DNA of 64,000 nt from assembly GCF_041146395.1 (NCBI RefSeq), contig NC_090999.1:68701001-68765000 (forward strand). The letters run 5' to 3'. The DNA is from Eulemur rufifrons (lineage: Eukaryota; Chordata; Mammalia; Primates; Lemuridae). Of the stretch, positions 10,406 to 21,085 are shown piece after piece. A program made the translations under genes and the position numbers. The stretch's first letter is position 1. Each line of letters opens with the position of its first letter. The notes beneath the pieces are model-generated. The model had not been told where the DNA came from and searched no databases. It saw only the letters and a program-made list of their open reading frames with translations.

Positions 10406-10739
10406 ACTGACAACCTATACAAAGGTGAAGGGCCCCCTAAAACTAACCTTGAAAAATTCTGGTCAAATATGTTTTCTCTTGTTATTCAATTTTATCCTCA
10501 AACTTTTGTTTGTCTTGGAAAATGTTAGTATCCTATGCTGCGAAGAAGTTATCATGGTTGATGATATATTTCTTTAGAGAATGTTAGTGTTTGGGCTCTA
10601 CCTCCTTTTGGATTATTATTCCAATAATTATCTTAAATTTCCTTCCAACCAACTCTAGAGGGTCATTTAAGCACCTCTATGAACTGAAAAAAAATTATAA
10701 TATGTCTCTGATTTTGAAATGTATAGAGAATTGAAGTAC

Positions 10740-11400
10740 AGCATTTACCATCATTCCAAGACCACTGCACTGGTCCAAGATCCCATAACTTCTTTCCTGA
10801 ATTATTCCAATAGATTCTTAACTACTTCTCTGTTTCTGCCTTTACCTCCCTTCAGTATCATTTTAAGAAAGAAGCCAAAAGCTACAATTAAATTGTAAGT
10901 TATATCATCCCACTTTTCTGCTCCAGCCTTACCATTACTTGTAATCTCAGTCAGACCAAAACCAGAGCTGTAAATATGATTTTTGAGGGTCTACATAATT
11001 TGGCTCCCTCTGACCCCTCTTCTCTCATCTTTTATGAACTTTCCTCTCACTCTGCACCAGCTTTGTTGACCTCCTCTCTATGCCTCAAACATACCAGGCC
11101 TATAAGCCTTTACGTTTGCTATTTCTTCTGCAGAGGATGCTCCTCCATAAAATGTACATAAACCTCATCTCCTCATTGCCCTTAGGTCTTTACCAAAAAA
11201 TCAGATTTTCAGTGAAATCTGCTCTGGTCACCCTATTTAAAATTCTAACCACCTCCCTGCTTTATTTTCTCCTTTTCTGTTATGATTTACATCTTTGTAA
11301 CTTAATTATCTTATTTATTTTCTGTTTCCTTCAAAATAATGTAAGCATTGTGAGGGGAGAGTTTGGTTTTCTTTCTATTCTCTTCTTAAAAAGTATATTA
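10740..11400 (+). mobile_element. Ancient L2-like LINE remnant
   Basis: It follows the word order of the same ancient repeat as 8085-8560: 'gccaaaagctacaatt', 'ggctccctctgacccctcttctctcatc', 'caaacataccaggcc', 'ttaggtctttaccaaaaaatcag', 'ctctggtcaccctatttaaaattctaaccacctccctgcttta' and 'aatgtaagcattgtgagggg'. This gives long pyrimidine-rich open frames (for example 11080-11403) that are artefacts of repeat composition. The family label (LINE-2) is an inference. Confidence 0.45.
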
Positions 11401-11632
11401 TAACCACTTAATAATCAGTTCTTTAATGACTGAAAATAGGAATGAATAGTCTAACATGTGGCCACTTCCTGAGAAAGTGAAATAGTGTTACCATAAAGAA
11501 TTTTTGTACATAAAAGTGTTAATTGAAATTGGGTTCATTAATATCTTATGACTCCTTATCCTTATATAGTTTTCACTTTGCACAGCTATGATATGCACAG
11601 ATATCAGTTACCACCGGTTAGTTAAATAACAC

Positions 11633-12594
11633 CAGTCCCTTAACAACATGGTTCAAATTTCAGGTACTATGGTATACTGTGAGTAATTGCATAAAGTACA
11701 AACTTTGTTGCTAGTGCCTTATTGCACAAATCAGTATGTAAATAACAGATCTGTATCATGATCAGTGACAATCACATCATTTCTTTCAAAGTCTGTTGGA
11801 GATGGGTCACTACATATATAGTATTCAGTTCATGCACAGATACAAAGTTGTATTGACCTTGTTGCCCAGTGATAAACCCATGTGACATTTTACAAAAAAA
11901 AAAGGATAATCAAAAGAGAGAATTGGGCAACAAAGATAAATTTTAGCAAAGAAATGAAAAGCAATAACACTTCAAGTGAAATTTGAATCAACGTAAGTGG
12001 AGTTTCAGAGGAAATAGCTGATCATGGGGATGTTGGATCCGCTGCTGTTTCAGAGCTTCTAGACATACTGCTAGAGAAACTTAGTGGAGACAAATTTAGT
12101 GATATACAGGACAGCGATTGTGACAAAAAGGATGAAGTCCGAGAAGTGACATCGGCAAAAAACTTCATGTTAAAGGAACACTTAGAGACATTTCATGTAA
12201 TTGAAAGGTCACAGGATAAAATGTTGGAGCTAATTCAAATTTAGAAAGAAGTATGAGAATTTGCCAAGGTATAAGAAAGATTCTCTCTCTCTCTGCATCA
12301 TAAATGATAGGACAAGATTGGTACCGTCCAAACTACTCTTGGTCAGTTATTTACAAAGAAATAAAACATTTTAATTCTCAATGTTTTTAAAGCTTTAAAA
12401 TACAGCACATTCAATACATATTAGTTGTATCTTTTTCATTTTCTTATATTTACAACTGACAGATAATTTTTGATGTTTTAACAAAAATTTTTAAAAATTA
12501 CAGAACAGTTATTAGAATCACTCTGCATGGTTTCAAGTTCCTCTGTAGTTATGTAATTGTAGTGGTTCCATACTACCATGTAGAGAGGGGACTG
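11633..12594 (+). mobile_element. pogo/Tigger-like DNA transposon relic with TIRs
   Basis: The left end CAGTCCCTTAACAACATGGT (11633-11652) and the inverted right end (CAGTCCCCTCTCTACATGGT on the minus strand, 12575-12594) match at most positions and share the CAGTCCC terminus and ACATGGT. The 962 bp between them contains a C-terminal transposase remnant (11987-12244). CAG...CTG termini are usual in Tigger elements. The TA target duplication is not preserved. I cannot assign a subfamily. Confidence 0.65.
11987..12244 (+). pseudogene. Transposase C-terminal tail remnant
   Basis: An 85-codon open stretch, preceded by an in-frame TGA at 11984-11986 and ended by TAG at 12242-12244. It reads through an acidic, Asp/Ser-rich segment (FSDIQDSDCDKKDEV) and then a Lys/Glu/His helix (KEHLETFHVIERSQDKML). 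This resembles the C-terminal tail of pogo/Tigger transposases, which follows the DDE catalytic core. No DDE core, start codon or DNA-binding domain is present, so it is a relic. Function and exact family are inferred from composition and from the surrounding TIRs. Confidence 0.55.
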
Positions 12595-12649
12595 CCTATA
12601 TTTAAGTACTTCAAGATTTCTAGATTTAGTTCCTGATATTTTATTGATA

Positions 12650-12722
12650 ACCAATGCTACCTCAGATCAACTACTTTATCTTTCTGAATCTCAGTTTCAT
12701 CAGATTCAAATTTACTAAGTCA
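12650..12722 (+). mobile_element. MIR: MIR SINE fragment
   Basis: CTACTTTATCTTTCTGAATC, then 'tcagtttcatcagattcaa', fits the MIR string 'acttaacctctctgagcctcagtttcctcatc'. Short and decayed. Confidence 0.45.
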
Positions 12723-13200
12723 TCTCAAAGTGACTGCCCCATTCCAACTTATTCTATCTAAATACCTGTTCCACAGATTCATTTTGCAGTATCTGCTATA
12801 CAGCACTTCATGTTTGTGATGTGAAAGAGCTTGATATGATATTTGGAAAAATATTTTTGTAGTTTTTAAAAACATTGAATATCATAGATATTTTTTCCTA
12901 ACATCATATCAATTTGACATGCTAAAGTGAAATATAAGTATAAATCCAGGTATTTTTATTTTACTTGTGAGATTACAAAATGCTATTATTTCAAGAATGT
13001 TTATTTCATGTAGCTGATTTGGATTTCTATTTAGCATTATCTTTTTTAAAAAATCTGTATATATTATATGTGTGAAGATATCTTGATTTATCTGCATGGC
13101 TTATGGAGTGATATTTATTCTTAGTGTCAATAAAACCATCTACTTTACTGTCCTTATACCTAAGTAAGAAATGTTAGTGATAAATATTTCTTGAGGTTTT
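12723..13200. other. Unannotated AT-rich DNA
   Basis: No repeat family, gene or RNA recognised. Confidence 0.45.
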
Positions 13201-13204
13201 ATTG

Positions 13205-13345
13205 TATTATTTCTAGATATTTGTTTCCAACTAATCCTCACAATACCCTCAGAAATTGATAGTATCACTATTTTAAAGCTAAGGAAACAGGTTCATAAAG
13301 TACAGGTAAATTAATCAAACTTAGTTCTATTTATATTTTATTAAC
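13205..13345 (-). mobile_element. MIR: MIR SINE, antisense
   Basis: The plus strand reads 'actaatcctcacaataccctc', 'actattttaaagctaaggaaacaggttcataaagta' and 'taatcaaactt', which is the complement-strand MIR order (ATCCTCACAA, GAGGAAACTGAGGCACAGAGAGGTTAAGTAACTTG). Confidence 0.7.
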
Positions 13346-14190
13346 CTTTTCATCAATTTCTGTATATTGATATTACTATGAGAGTTATAAACACCAATGC
13401 CAACTGGAGCAGGCAGATAATGTGACCGATGCTGAGAAGGTGAGAGAAAAACAACAAAAGAATCATGATAAGCAGTGACTGATGAATAGCCTTAGAATAT
13501 TCTTCCCCATTTAAAGATAGAACTATGCTTTCCAAATGTACCAGAATGCCTTTCTCCTCTTTCCTCCTTCTCATTTTACTCATGAAGAAATGAAACCACC
13601 AACAACAAAAAAATAGAAATCTAAATGTATTTGAAGTAATACATCATTCAATATGTCCAACTAATGAAAAAATTTTGATGACATTTTGATGGACCAAATC
13701 AATGTGCTCTGTTGTCTGAATGCAGCTTGTGTGCTTGTAGTTTCTGACATATGCATTAAAGGGATAGCAGGAAGAATCGTAATCCTGCTTTTGGTCCATC
13801 AGCATGTATCTACCGGACAGGTGATTTTCACAGAGCTCTGACTACATCAGGCTGTGCATATACCTCCATCGAGCTCAAATTTCAACTCACAATTTGTCAC
13901 TTACTTTACAGTGTCTGCATTTCATTCTATTTGGACTCATAGAATTCTCTACTAATACTTAATAGCAAGTTTCTGATTTCCATCACATATATTTGGAAGA
14001 AAAAAATCATTGAAAAATTTACCTTCAGATGACTTAAATGAAAGACATTTAGCAATTGAGTCATTTTTGATTTATTTTCAAGGCATTTTCTCAACTTGCC
14101 AAAAATAAATAAATAAAAAGACAGGCAATAGAATGATAGTTTTCCTGATTGATGTTTCTTGTCAACAACTTTATTAAAAATAAAAACTCA
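13346..14190. other. Unannotated DNA with a 12-bp inverted repeat
   Basis: No gene recognised. It contains a perfect 12-base inverted repeat, TGATGGACCAAA at 13687-13698 and its complement at 13790-13801. The tract 14100-14120 is (AAAT)n-like. Confidence 0.4.
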
Positions 14191-14194
14191 GGTG

Positions 14195-14380
14195 CCTAAC
14201 ACATTATACTAAATATTTCATAGACATGCTGTCTTCCAGAGCTCTTGGCACGTCTTATCAACTTTAATGTGGTGGGACACACTGTCTCTCAGGTAAGGAG
14301 GCATAGTATCTAATTTTATTGACGGAGGCTTGGTAGCCAGAGAAATAAAATAAGTTTCCCAAAGCCACACAGAGATGTTT
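14195..14380 (-). mobile_element. MIR: MIR SINE, antisense
   Basis: The plus strand shows the antisense MIR order: 'atatttcatagacatgctg', 'aggcatagtatctaattttattga', 'gaggcttggtagccagagaaataaaataagtttcccaaagccacacagag'. The last part corresponds to MIR's '...aagtaacttgcccaaggtcacacag'. Confidence 0.65.
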
Positions 14381-15315
14381 TTAAAATATGTACCAAGTGG
14401 TTACTGTTATTATAGAGGAGAAATTCTAAATTTAACTGCTTATTATCACACAAGAATTTTTGAAAATTTTGCCTATTTTAAAAAATGAAATCATGGATAA
14501 TCATCAATAATATCAAAGAAGATTTTATAATTTTCTTAGTTTGTAATCTCCATGTTAATTATGAAAGGGGAAATCTGATTATTTGGGAAGAGAAGAATAT
14601 AGTAAGATACAGCAAATAAAATTGGCTTAAACTGTGGCTTTGTGGTTTCTGGAGCCATGTGGATCACAATTATGGTTTCTTTTGGACAGACTACTCCTTT
14701 CTCTGCTTCAGTAGTTCAATTAGATTTCCTGATTTTTTTTCTCATTACAGGTCTGATCTTGCAGTTTCTTATTTTAAATAGCCCTTGTGATTTTGCTAGC
14801 CTGCCTATTCCAAATTCAATTGAAAAATTAGTTTCTATTGAATGATTTCTCTCAGTTTTGTTTATCAATCTAACTAGTTTCTGATCTTTGAATTAATGTA
14901 ACATTATCTACCTTCCTGTTCAGTTTTAGAATGAAGTTTGAAGATATAGAAAGCCCTTTAAAATTACATTTTTTTAAAAAAAAATAGCCTTTGACCTTTT
15001 CTTCCCCTGTGGATACACTTTTTCTCTCAGTTTAGCCATTCACATATCCAGATACTGCGTATATCCATCAGGATTTGTTAATTTAACTTAGAGAGCTTCA
15101 AATGGTCTGAATTGAATATTTTACTAATTGGGAAGTTAACATGTTTATTTCTACTTATGATTTGACAAACTATTGAAATTTTTATAAGTCGTCAAGTTTA
15201 TATTTAAATAGTAAAAAACATTATTAATCTCCAAACACACTGACATAAATTTTCTAATTGGAAACCATCCTGGATTTTGATTCCTGATAAATACCATACA
15301 ACATTTTATTGCATC
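14381..15315. other. Unannotated AT-rich DNA
   Basis: No repeat family or gene recognised. The open stretch 14642-14845 has a hydrophobic, low-complexity translation and no known motif. Confidence 0.4.
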
Positions 15316-15330
15316 AAATACTTCTATATA

Positions 15331-15645
15331 GGCCGGGCGCGGTGGCTCACGCCTGTAATCCTAGCACTCTGGGAGGCCGAGGCGGGTGGATCGCTCAAGG
15401 TCAGGAGTTCGAGACCAGCCTGAGCGAGACCCCGTCTCTACTAAAAATAGAAAGACATTATATGGACAACTAAAAATCTATATAAAAAAATTAGCCGGGC
15501 ATAGTGGCGCATGCCTGTAGTCCCAGCTACTTGGGAGGCTGAGGCAGTAGGATCGCTTAAGCCGAGGAGTCTGAGGTTGCTGTGAGCTAAGCTGACGCCA
15601 CGGCACTCACTCTAGCCTGGGCAACAAAGTGAGACTCTGTCTCAA

Positions 15646-15679
<34 letters not shown>
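15331..15679 (+). mobile_element. Alu: Alu SINE, strepsirrhine type (copy 1)
   Basis: A complete dimeric 7SL-derived SINE. It starts at GGCCGGGCGCGGTGGCTCAC, which overlaps the pol III A-box region, and a B-box-like GAGTTCGAGACC lies in the left arm. The A-rich linker contains TATGGACAACT and is followed by the right arm and a long A-tail. A target duplication of TACTTCTATATA preceded by up to three A's flanks it (15316-15330 and 15677-15691). It shares with copy 3 a 6-base deletion (CCTGAGCGAGACCCC), GCCGAGGAGTCTG and GAGCTAAGCTG. High similarity to the consensus suggests a fairly young insertion. Confidence 0.97.
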
Positions 15680-15682
<3 letters not shown>

Positions 15683-15854
15683 TTCTATATAATACTGATC
15701 TAATATATTAAAATCTTTTATGTCTGTAACTGTCAAAACTAAACTGCTAATACTGATTTTATATTTTTACATATAATAATTACATATGTAGTTATAATTT
15801 TAACTGAGAACTTTATATAAACTAAGTATTATGATACAAAATATTATCATCTTT

Positions 15855-16178
15855 CAGTACCTTTCAGAAATTAGTTCCAGGATCTTTCTTGGATACCAAA
15901 ATCCACAGTTGCTCAAGTCCCTGATATATAATGACATAGTATTTGCATATAACCTATGCACATCCTCCTGTACACTTTCAATCATCTTTAGATTACTTAG
16001 AATATCTAATGTAATGTAAATGTTATATAAATAGTTGTTATACTATATTGCTTAGGGAATAATGAGAAGAAAATAAGTCCATACATGTTCAGTGCAAATG
16101 TAATTTTTTTGAAATACTTTTGATCTGTAGTTGGTTGAATCCTCAGATGAGGAACCCATAGCTAAAGGGGGGCAACTG
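15855..16178 (+). mobile_element. Tigger3: Tigger3/Golem-like MITE
   Basis: A 324 bp non-autonomous mariner-superfamily element with termini CAGTACC... and the inverted ...GGGGCAACTG followed by TA. Diagnostic interior: 'agttccaggatctttcttggataccaaaatccacagttgctcaagtccctgatatataatg', 'ttgcatataacctatgcacatcctcctgtacactt' and 'tagggaataatgagaagaaaataagtccatacatgttcag'. These match the order of the Tigger3-type repeats known from primates. It has no coding capacity. Confidence 0.85.
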
Positions 16179-19150
16179 TAGTGTATAATACATTGCTTTC
16201 TTTTACTTTTTATTGGAGTAAGAAGGTCATTTTCTAAACATTTGCTATTTTCTTTCTTGGTAATTTTTCATAGCATATTTGCCACATTTTCAACATAGAG
16301 TAACATCTCCTTACCACTTCAGTTAAAACTTGAGAGAATCAATCATGCTTTGTCTTTGGGTTCAGAACTCACCTTACCCTTGTTATGCTGATGGGTAGTG
16401 CATAGTTTTATAAGTTTTTTTTGTGTGTGTTCAGACCAGCTAGTTTTTTTTTTCATAAGACAATCAGGTGTGTTCTCAGTTTTATCTTCCAGACACATTG
16501 ATCCCCCTCACTTTTCCCCTTAAAATAAAGAAAATTACTATTTCCAAAGGTCTTTGATCTTTTATTTTAAGCAATGCTATGTTGTAAACGAATGTCTGGA
16601 TTTGTAAACTCTGAGTGCTAATAGGAGTTTCCTGAGCAAAGGGAAAGGATATATTGCAGACCAATGAAGGTGGTGTGACTGCCAAAGCAATTGAGATCCA
16701 AATGTAGGCAAAGAAAAAATGTAATCGAGGTTGGGAAGGAAAGAAATCAAAGGAATTAGGCTGGCAGGTTAAAAAGAGTTTAATGAGTTGATTAGCAGTT
16801 GAGCCTAAATTGGGATTCAAACTCCCAGGGAGTTCAGTAAATGCATTGATATACACAGTGGTAGCAGATGAGAGAGATTTAAAGAGAATTTCTTTGTGAG
16901 TGAGCTATTTCAGGAGGTATTGGGAGATGGAAATCTGCTGATGTCTGCTGTCACTCCAGCTCAAAGGTCAAGGCCTGATTTCTACAGAGAATGAAGCTAA
17001 CCTCAATTAAAGAAGTTATTTTTATTAAAAAGTCTGTAAGATTCAGAACACAGAAATTATGACAGGTGATGCTGATTTTGAATAGGTGACTCATTCTATA
17101 CTTTCTTCAGGAGGGCCACAAAAGCTTTGATTAGCAATCAGAAGTTTTTCATTTTAGAAAACCTCCTGGAGAAAAAAGAGCTACTCTTAACCTCTATGAT
17201 ATCTTTGCAGAATTAAATAAATCCCACTTCCCAAAGATACTTTAATTTCCTCTGGGATTTAAAATACAAAAAACTATAGTGTTATATTTGTTTTGTGAGA
17301 ATAAGACAATTAGTTGCAATCTGCCAGAAAACTGCTATAGTAGATATGGAAATCCTTATGTCTAAGGCGTGAAGGCTGTTCCGAGGTGTGTGCATGTGCA
17401 GTACACACACAGGACTGTAGATGGTGGCACTGGTGGGGAAGGGGCATTTTCCCAGAGGGCAGCATCAGTTAGGTCAGGAGCAGCAGCAAGATGCCACTGG
17501 CAAGAAGCTTGTAGGCATCAGTAAGAAGGCTAGGGTGAAAAAACATGAATACATGTTTCCTGGGCATGGGTCTGACACTTCTTGAGTTTCAGAAATGACC
17601 AAGGGAAATTTTAAAGGGAATCTGAAGGCAAGCTAATCATTAAAATATTAATATTATAATATTCCCTAATTATAAACTTCACTGAATACATTAGAATTTC
17701 TTGTTCCTTTAATAGGAGGATTTAAGTCAACATTTATAATGTGTATCATTCACAGATTTTTTTAGAATAAAATTATCAGAAGAAAACAAATGAGATCATA
17801 AATAAATAAATGTATCTCATTCATGATCTAGGTGAAGCCCTTGAATTTTTAATCATTCAACTTCTTCAAGTGATTCTCATCACATTACTTAAGTGATATA
17901 TTAATTATTAACACGTTAGAGAACAGTTAATTTTAAACAATTAGAAAAATTTAAACAATTTTTGTACACTTTTATTCCATAATTTCACAGAACCATTTCT
18001 TCTTTTTTCTCCCTATGAACATTAAAACTTCTTTTATCCAGACTAAATTTAAGAAGCACTATGTTTTTCTCATAGCTTTTCTTCCATTTTCAGGCAAGGA
18101 TGCAGAGGTGGTTGGGGAAAATGGCAGAGAATGTGCAGTGGTCTTTGAGCACCTGGCAAACTCCTTAATGTATGAAATGGTCCTTTCTTTCCTGGATCTA
18201 CACAAATACATTTTCTAAACTTTTAATTAAAAAATGAAGATGTTTACATGCCTTCATTTGCCTTGGCCTGCTTCTTCAACGGGGTATTTTGTTATTGGAA
18301 TTACTTAGTAACCACAAAAAGACACTAATGAGAAGCTGCCATGGCAATCTTAGGAATCCTACAGAAGTCTTACTTGTAAAATTCATTAGGGCTGCATTAT
18401 AATATGAAGTTCATCTTGTTTAAAACATTGTCATTATTTCTTTCTTCCCTACTTGGGATGAGAACCCCCAAATTTTGCCATCCAAATAAATGCAGTATTT
18501 TTTTTTAATCCTTGACTCATTAATTGGAAGCATGTTTTAATATTTCAGACACTTATAAGCTGTAGAAGTTCAGTTGTTGGCTCTCCATACAACAATAGAT
18601 GTTTTGCAGACTGCAAGGCAGTCACACTTTCAAGGGGTTCTGCAGATCATTATGTGCTCCGTGGAGACTCTCACCTCACAGAGCTAATGCACAGCAGATG
18701 CACAATTGTTAAGGAGCTGCTAGAGATACCACATTTTTTGAAACCAGGATGAGACTTTGTGGGGATTCTAACTGTGTGTGTCATTTGCAGTGTTCCTATC
18801 CTGATGATTATTGCCATTTATACAGTGTAATTTAAGTTGCCTCTAAGATGCTTTGTATATCCTACTCAACCGGTTTACTATTTCAATTTGGAACTTCCCA
18901 GAGTTCAGCAAATAACCCTTGCTTGTCACACACACTATTTTTTAAGGGGGATAAACTAGATTTCTTAATTACTGTAAGATCTGCTTTCTTCTATTTCTTT
19001 TCTGTCAGCCTTACATTTGTTCCTTCTTGTGGCCTTCAGTCATCTATTAAACTTTTTCACAGTAGGATCCTTATAATTCTTACATTCTTCTTCTACCTTC
19101 CATAGCATCTATAACAGTTTGAAGCACATAATAATGACTCCGTGTAAATG
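16179..19150. other. Unannotated, unique-looking DNA
   Basis: About 3 kb with no repeat family, exon or RNA gene recognised. An open stretch on the minus strand at 16482-16856 (124 codons) has no recognisable motif and no codon-level support. Parts near 17340-17560 and 18540-18790 have higher sequence complexity and could be single-copy or conserved non-coding DNA; homology cannot be tested here. Confidence 0.4.
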
Positions 19151-19155
19151 GAATT

Positions 19156-19212
19156 TCTCTCTTTCTTTTCTTTCTTTCTTTCTTTTCTTTCTTTTCCTTC
19201 TCTTTCTTATTG
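19156..19212. repeat. (TTTC)n pyrimidine tract
   Basis: Tandem TTTC/TTTCT units forming a polypyrimidine-polypurine tract. Confidence 0.9.
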
Positions 19213-19757
19213 ATTAAAACATATTTCTACATATAATTTAAGTATGGACATAGTTTTAAAGAATTCCTTGGCTAAAATGATCACATTACCCACTGATTCT
19301 TGGCAGTGTATGAAAGACCACAAGAATCACTCACAGGGAAGAAAGGAGAGAAAGAGGGGGAGGAGAATGCAAATGCAGTGATTCTGACACCTTTCAGCAT
19401 CTGGGAAAAGAACTACTATTAATTTATTTCAGTGATTCAAGTGTGGCCCTTGGCTAGCAGCAAGTAATGAGTCTGATATTAGTTTGAGTAGTTCTAGCTA
19501 CTGTCACAAATAAAACAACATTTTTCAGTGACTTAGAATTAATAAAACAAAAGAAGAAACCTTCAGATAATAGACCAATGTACATGTTTGTGTTTCATTT
19601 AGCTTTATTCCACCAAATGATGACATAAGGACACAAAATCTTCAAACTTGGATCTCTGCTAAGGTTTGTATTCCTTTGAATACAGCTGGTATTCATGGGG
19701 AAAAAAATAGTTGGAAAGGTACTTCCACTTCCTAACCATTTTGACCATCTCACTTGA
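19213..19757. other. Unannotated DNA
   Basis: No gene or repeat family recognised. A purine-rich stretch lies at about 19335-19368. Confidence 0.4.
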
Positions 19758-19769
19758 ATTATATTTTCC

Positions 19770-20127
19770 TTTTTTTAAAATTTCAAAATATTAATTAAGG
19801 GGACACAAGTATTTCTGTTACAAGAATATCTTATATAAGTCAGGCCTTTTGGTGTTCCTATCACCAGAATAGTGTTCATTGCACCCAGTAGGTAAGTTGT
19901 TATCCCCTACTCACCCTCCCAGCCTCCCTGGCTTCTTGGTTTCTCATGTCTTTATATTGCTTTATGTCCGTGTGTACCCATCTTCAGCTCCCACTTATTA
20001 GTGAGAACACACGGTGTTTGGTTTTCCATTCCTGAGGTACTTCACTTGGGAGAATGGTCTCCAATTCCACCCAAGTTGCTGCAAATGGCATTATTTCATT
20101 CCTTTTTATGGCTGAGTAGTACTCCAT

Positions 20128-20163
<36 letters not shown>

Positions 20164-20517
20164 CACATATATACACATTTTCTTTATCCTCTCATGAATT
20201 GCTCCTCTTTCTCCTAAGTGAAGGACACTTAGGTTAATTCTACATCGTTAAAATTGTGAATTGTGCTGTGATAAACATTCAAGTGCAAACGTCATTTTGA
20301 TAAAATGGCTTCATTTCCTTTGGGTAAATATCCAGCAGCGGGATTGCTGAATGAATGGTAGATCTACATTTATTTCTTTGAGGAATCCCATACTGTTTTC
20401 CATAGAGGTTGTACTAATTTGCAGTCCCACCAACAGCGTATAAGCATTCCTTTCTCTCTGCATCCATGCTAGCATCTGGGGAGAGGAGAAAGAAGAACAG
20501 ATCGCAAGTTTTCCTCC
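19770..20517 (-). mobile_element. L1: L1 3' end, antisense, with small 5' inversion
   Basis: It starts with a poly-T (complement of the A-tail). Antisense 3' UTR and ORF2 3' sequence follow ('cctttgggtaaatatccagcagcgggattgctg', 'catactgttttccatagaggttgtac') to about 20475. The last 40 bp read in the opposite sense: the 17-mer GGAGAAAGAAGAACAGA at 20485-20501 also occurs in the full-length L1 ORF2 at about 3987-4003. Near-identical direct repeats ATTATATTTTCC (19758-19769) and ATTATATTTCC (20518-20528) flank the whole. This fits a 5'-truncated L1 with a twin-primed inversion. Confidence 0.8.
20129..20160. repeat. (GT)n microsatellite inside L1
   Basis: Sixteen perfect GT units directly after CCATG in the antisense L1, the same L1 position as in two other copies of this window. 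Confidence 0.95.
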
Positions 20518-20712
20518 ATTATATTTCCTGTAGAGAGCTATTTATAAAACTCTATCAAGATCTTAGAGGGACTTCAAAATATGGTCCCCAGATGCTAAGT
20601 ATTTTTAAATGACATCTCTAGACTATAGAAAGAGAAGTATGGTTTCTTGGTGAGAAGTTAAACAATCTCTACCTCCTTACTGTGGAGAAACAAAGATCTA
20701 AAGGATGGTCTA

Positions 20713-21071
<359 letters not shown>

Positions 21072-21085
21072 TAAAGGATAGTCTA

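Noticed and set aside
11080..11403. 107-codon hydrophobic frame as a gene
   Set aside because: It lies within an L2-like remnant and continues through low-complexity T-rich sequence.
16482..16856. 124-codon minus-strand frame as a gene
   Set aside because: No recognisable domain or coding signal; one long frame is expected by chance in 64 kb on two strands.
19984..20178. His/Thr-repeat peptide on the minus strand
   Set aside because: A translation of the (GT)n tract fused to the L1 ORF2 C-terminal remnant; part of the antisense L1.
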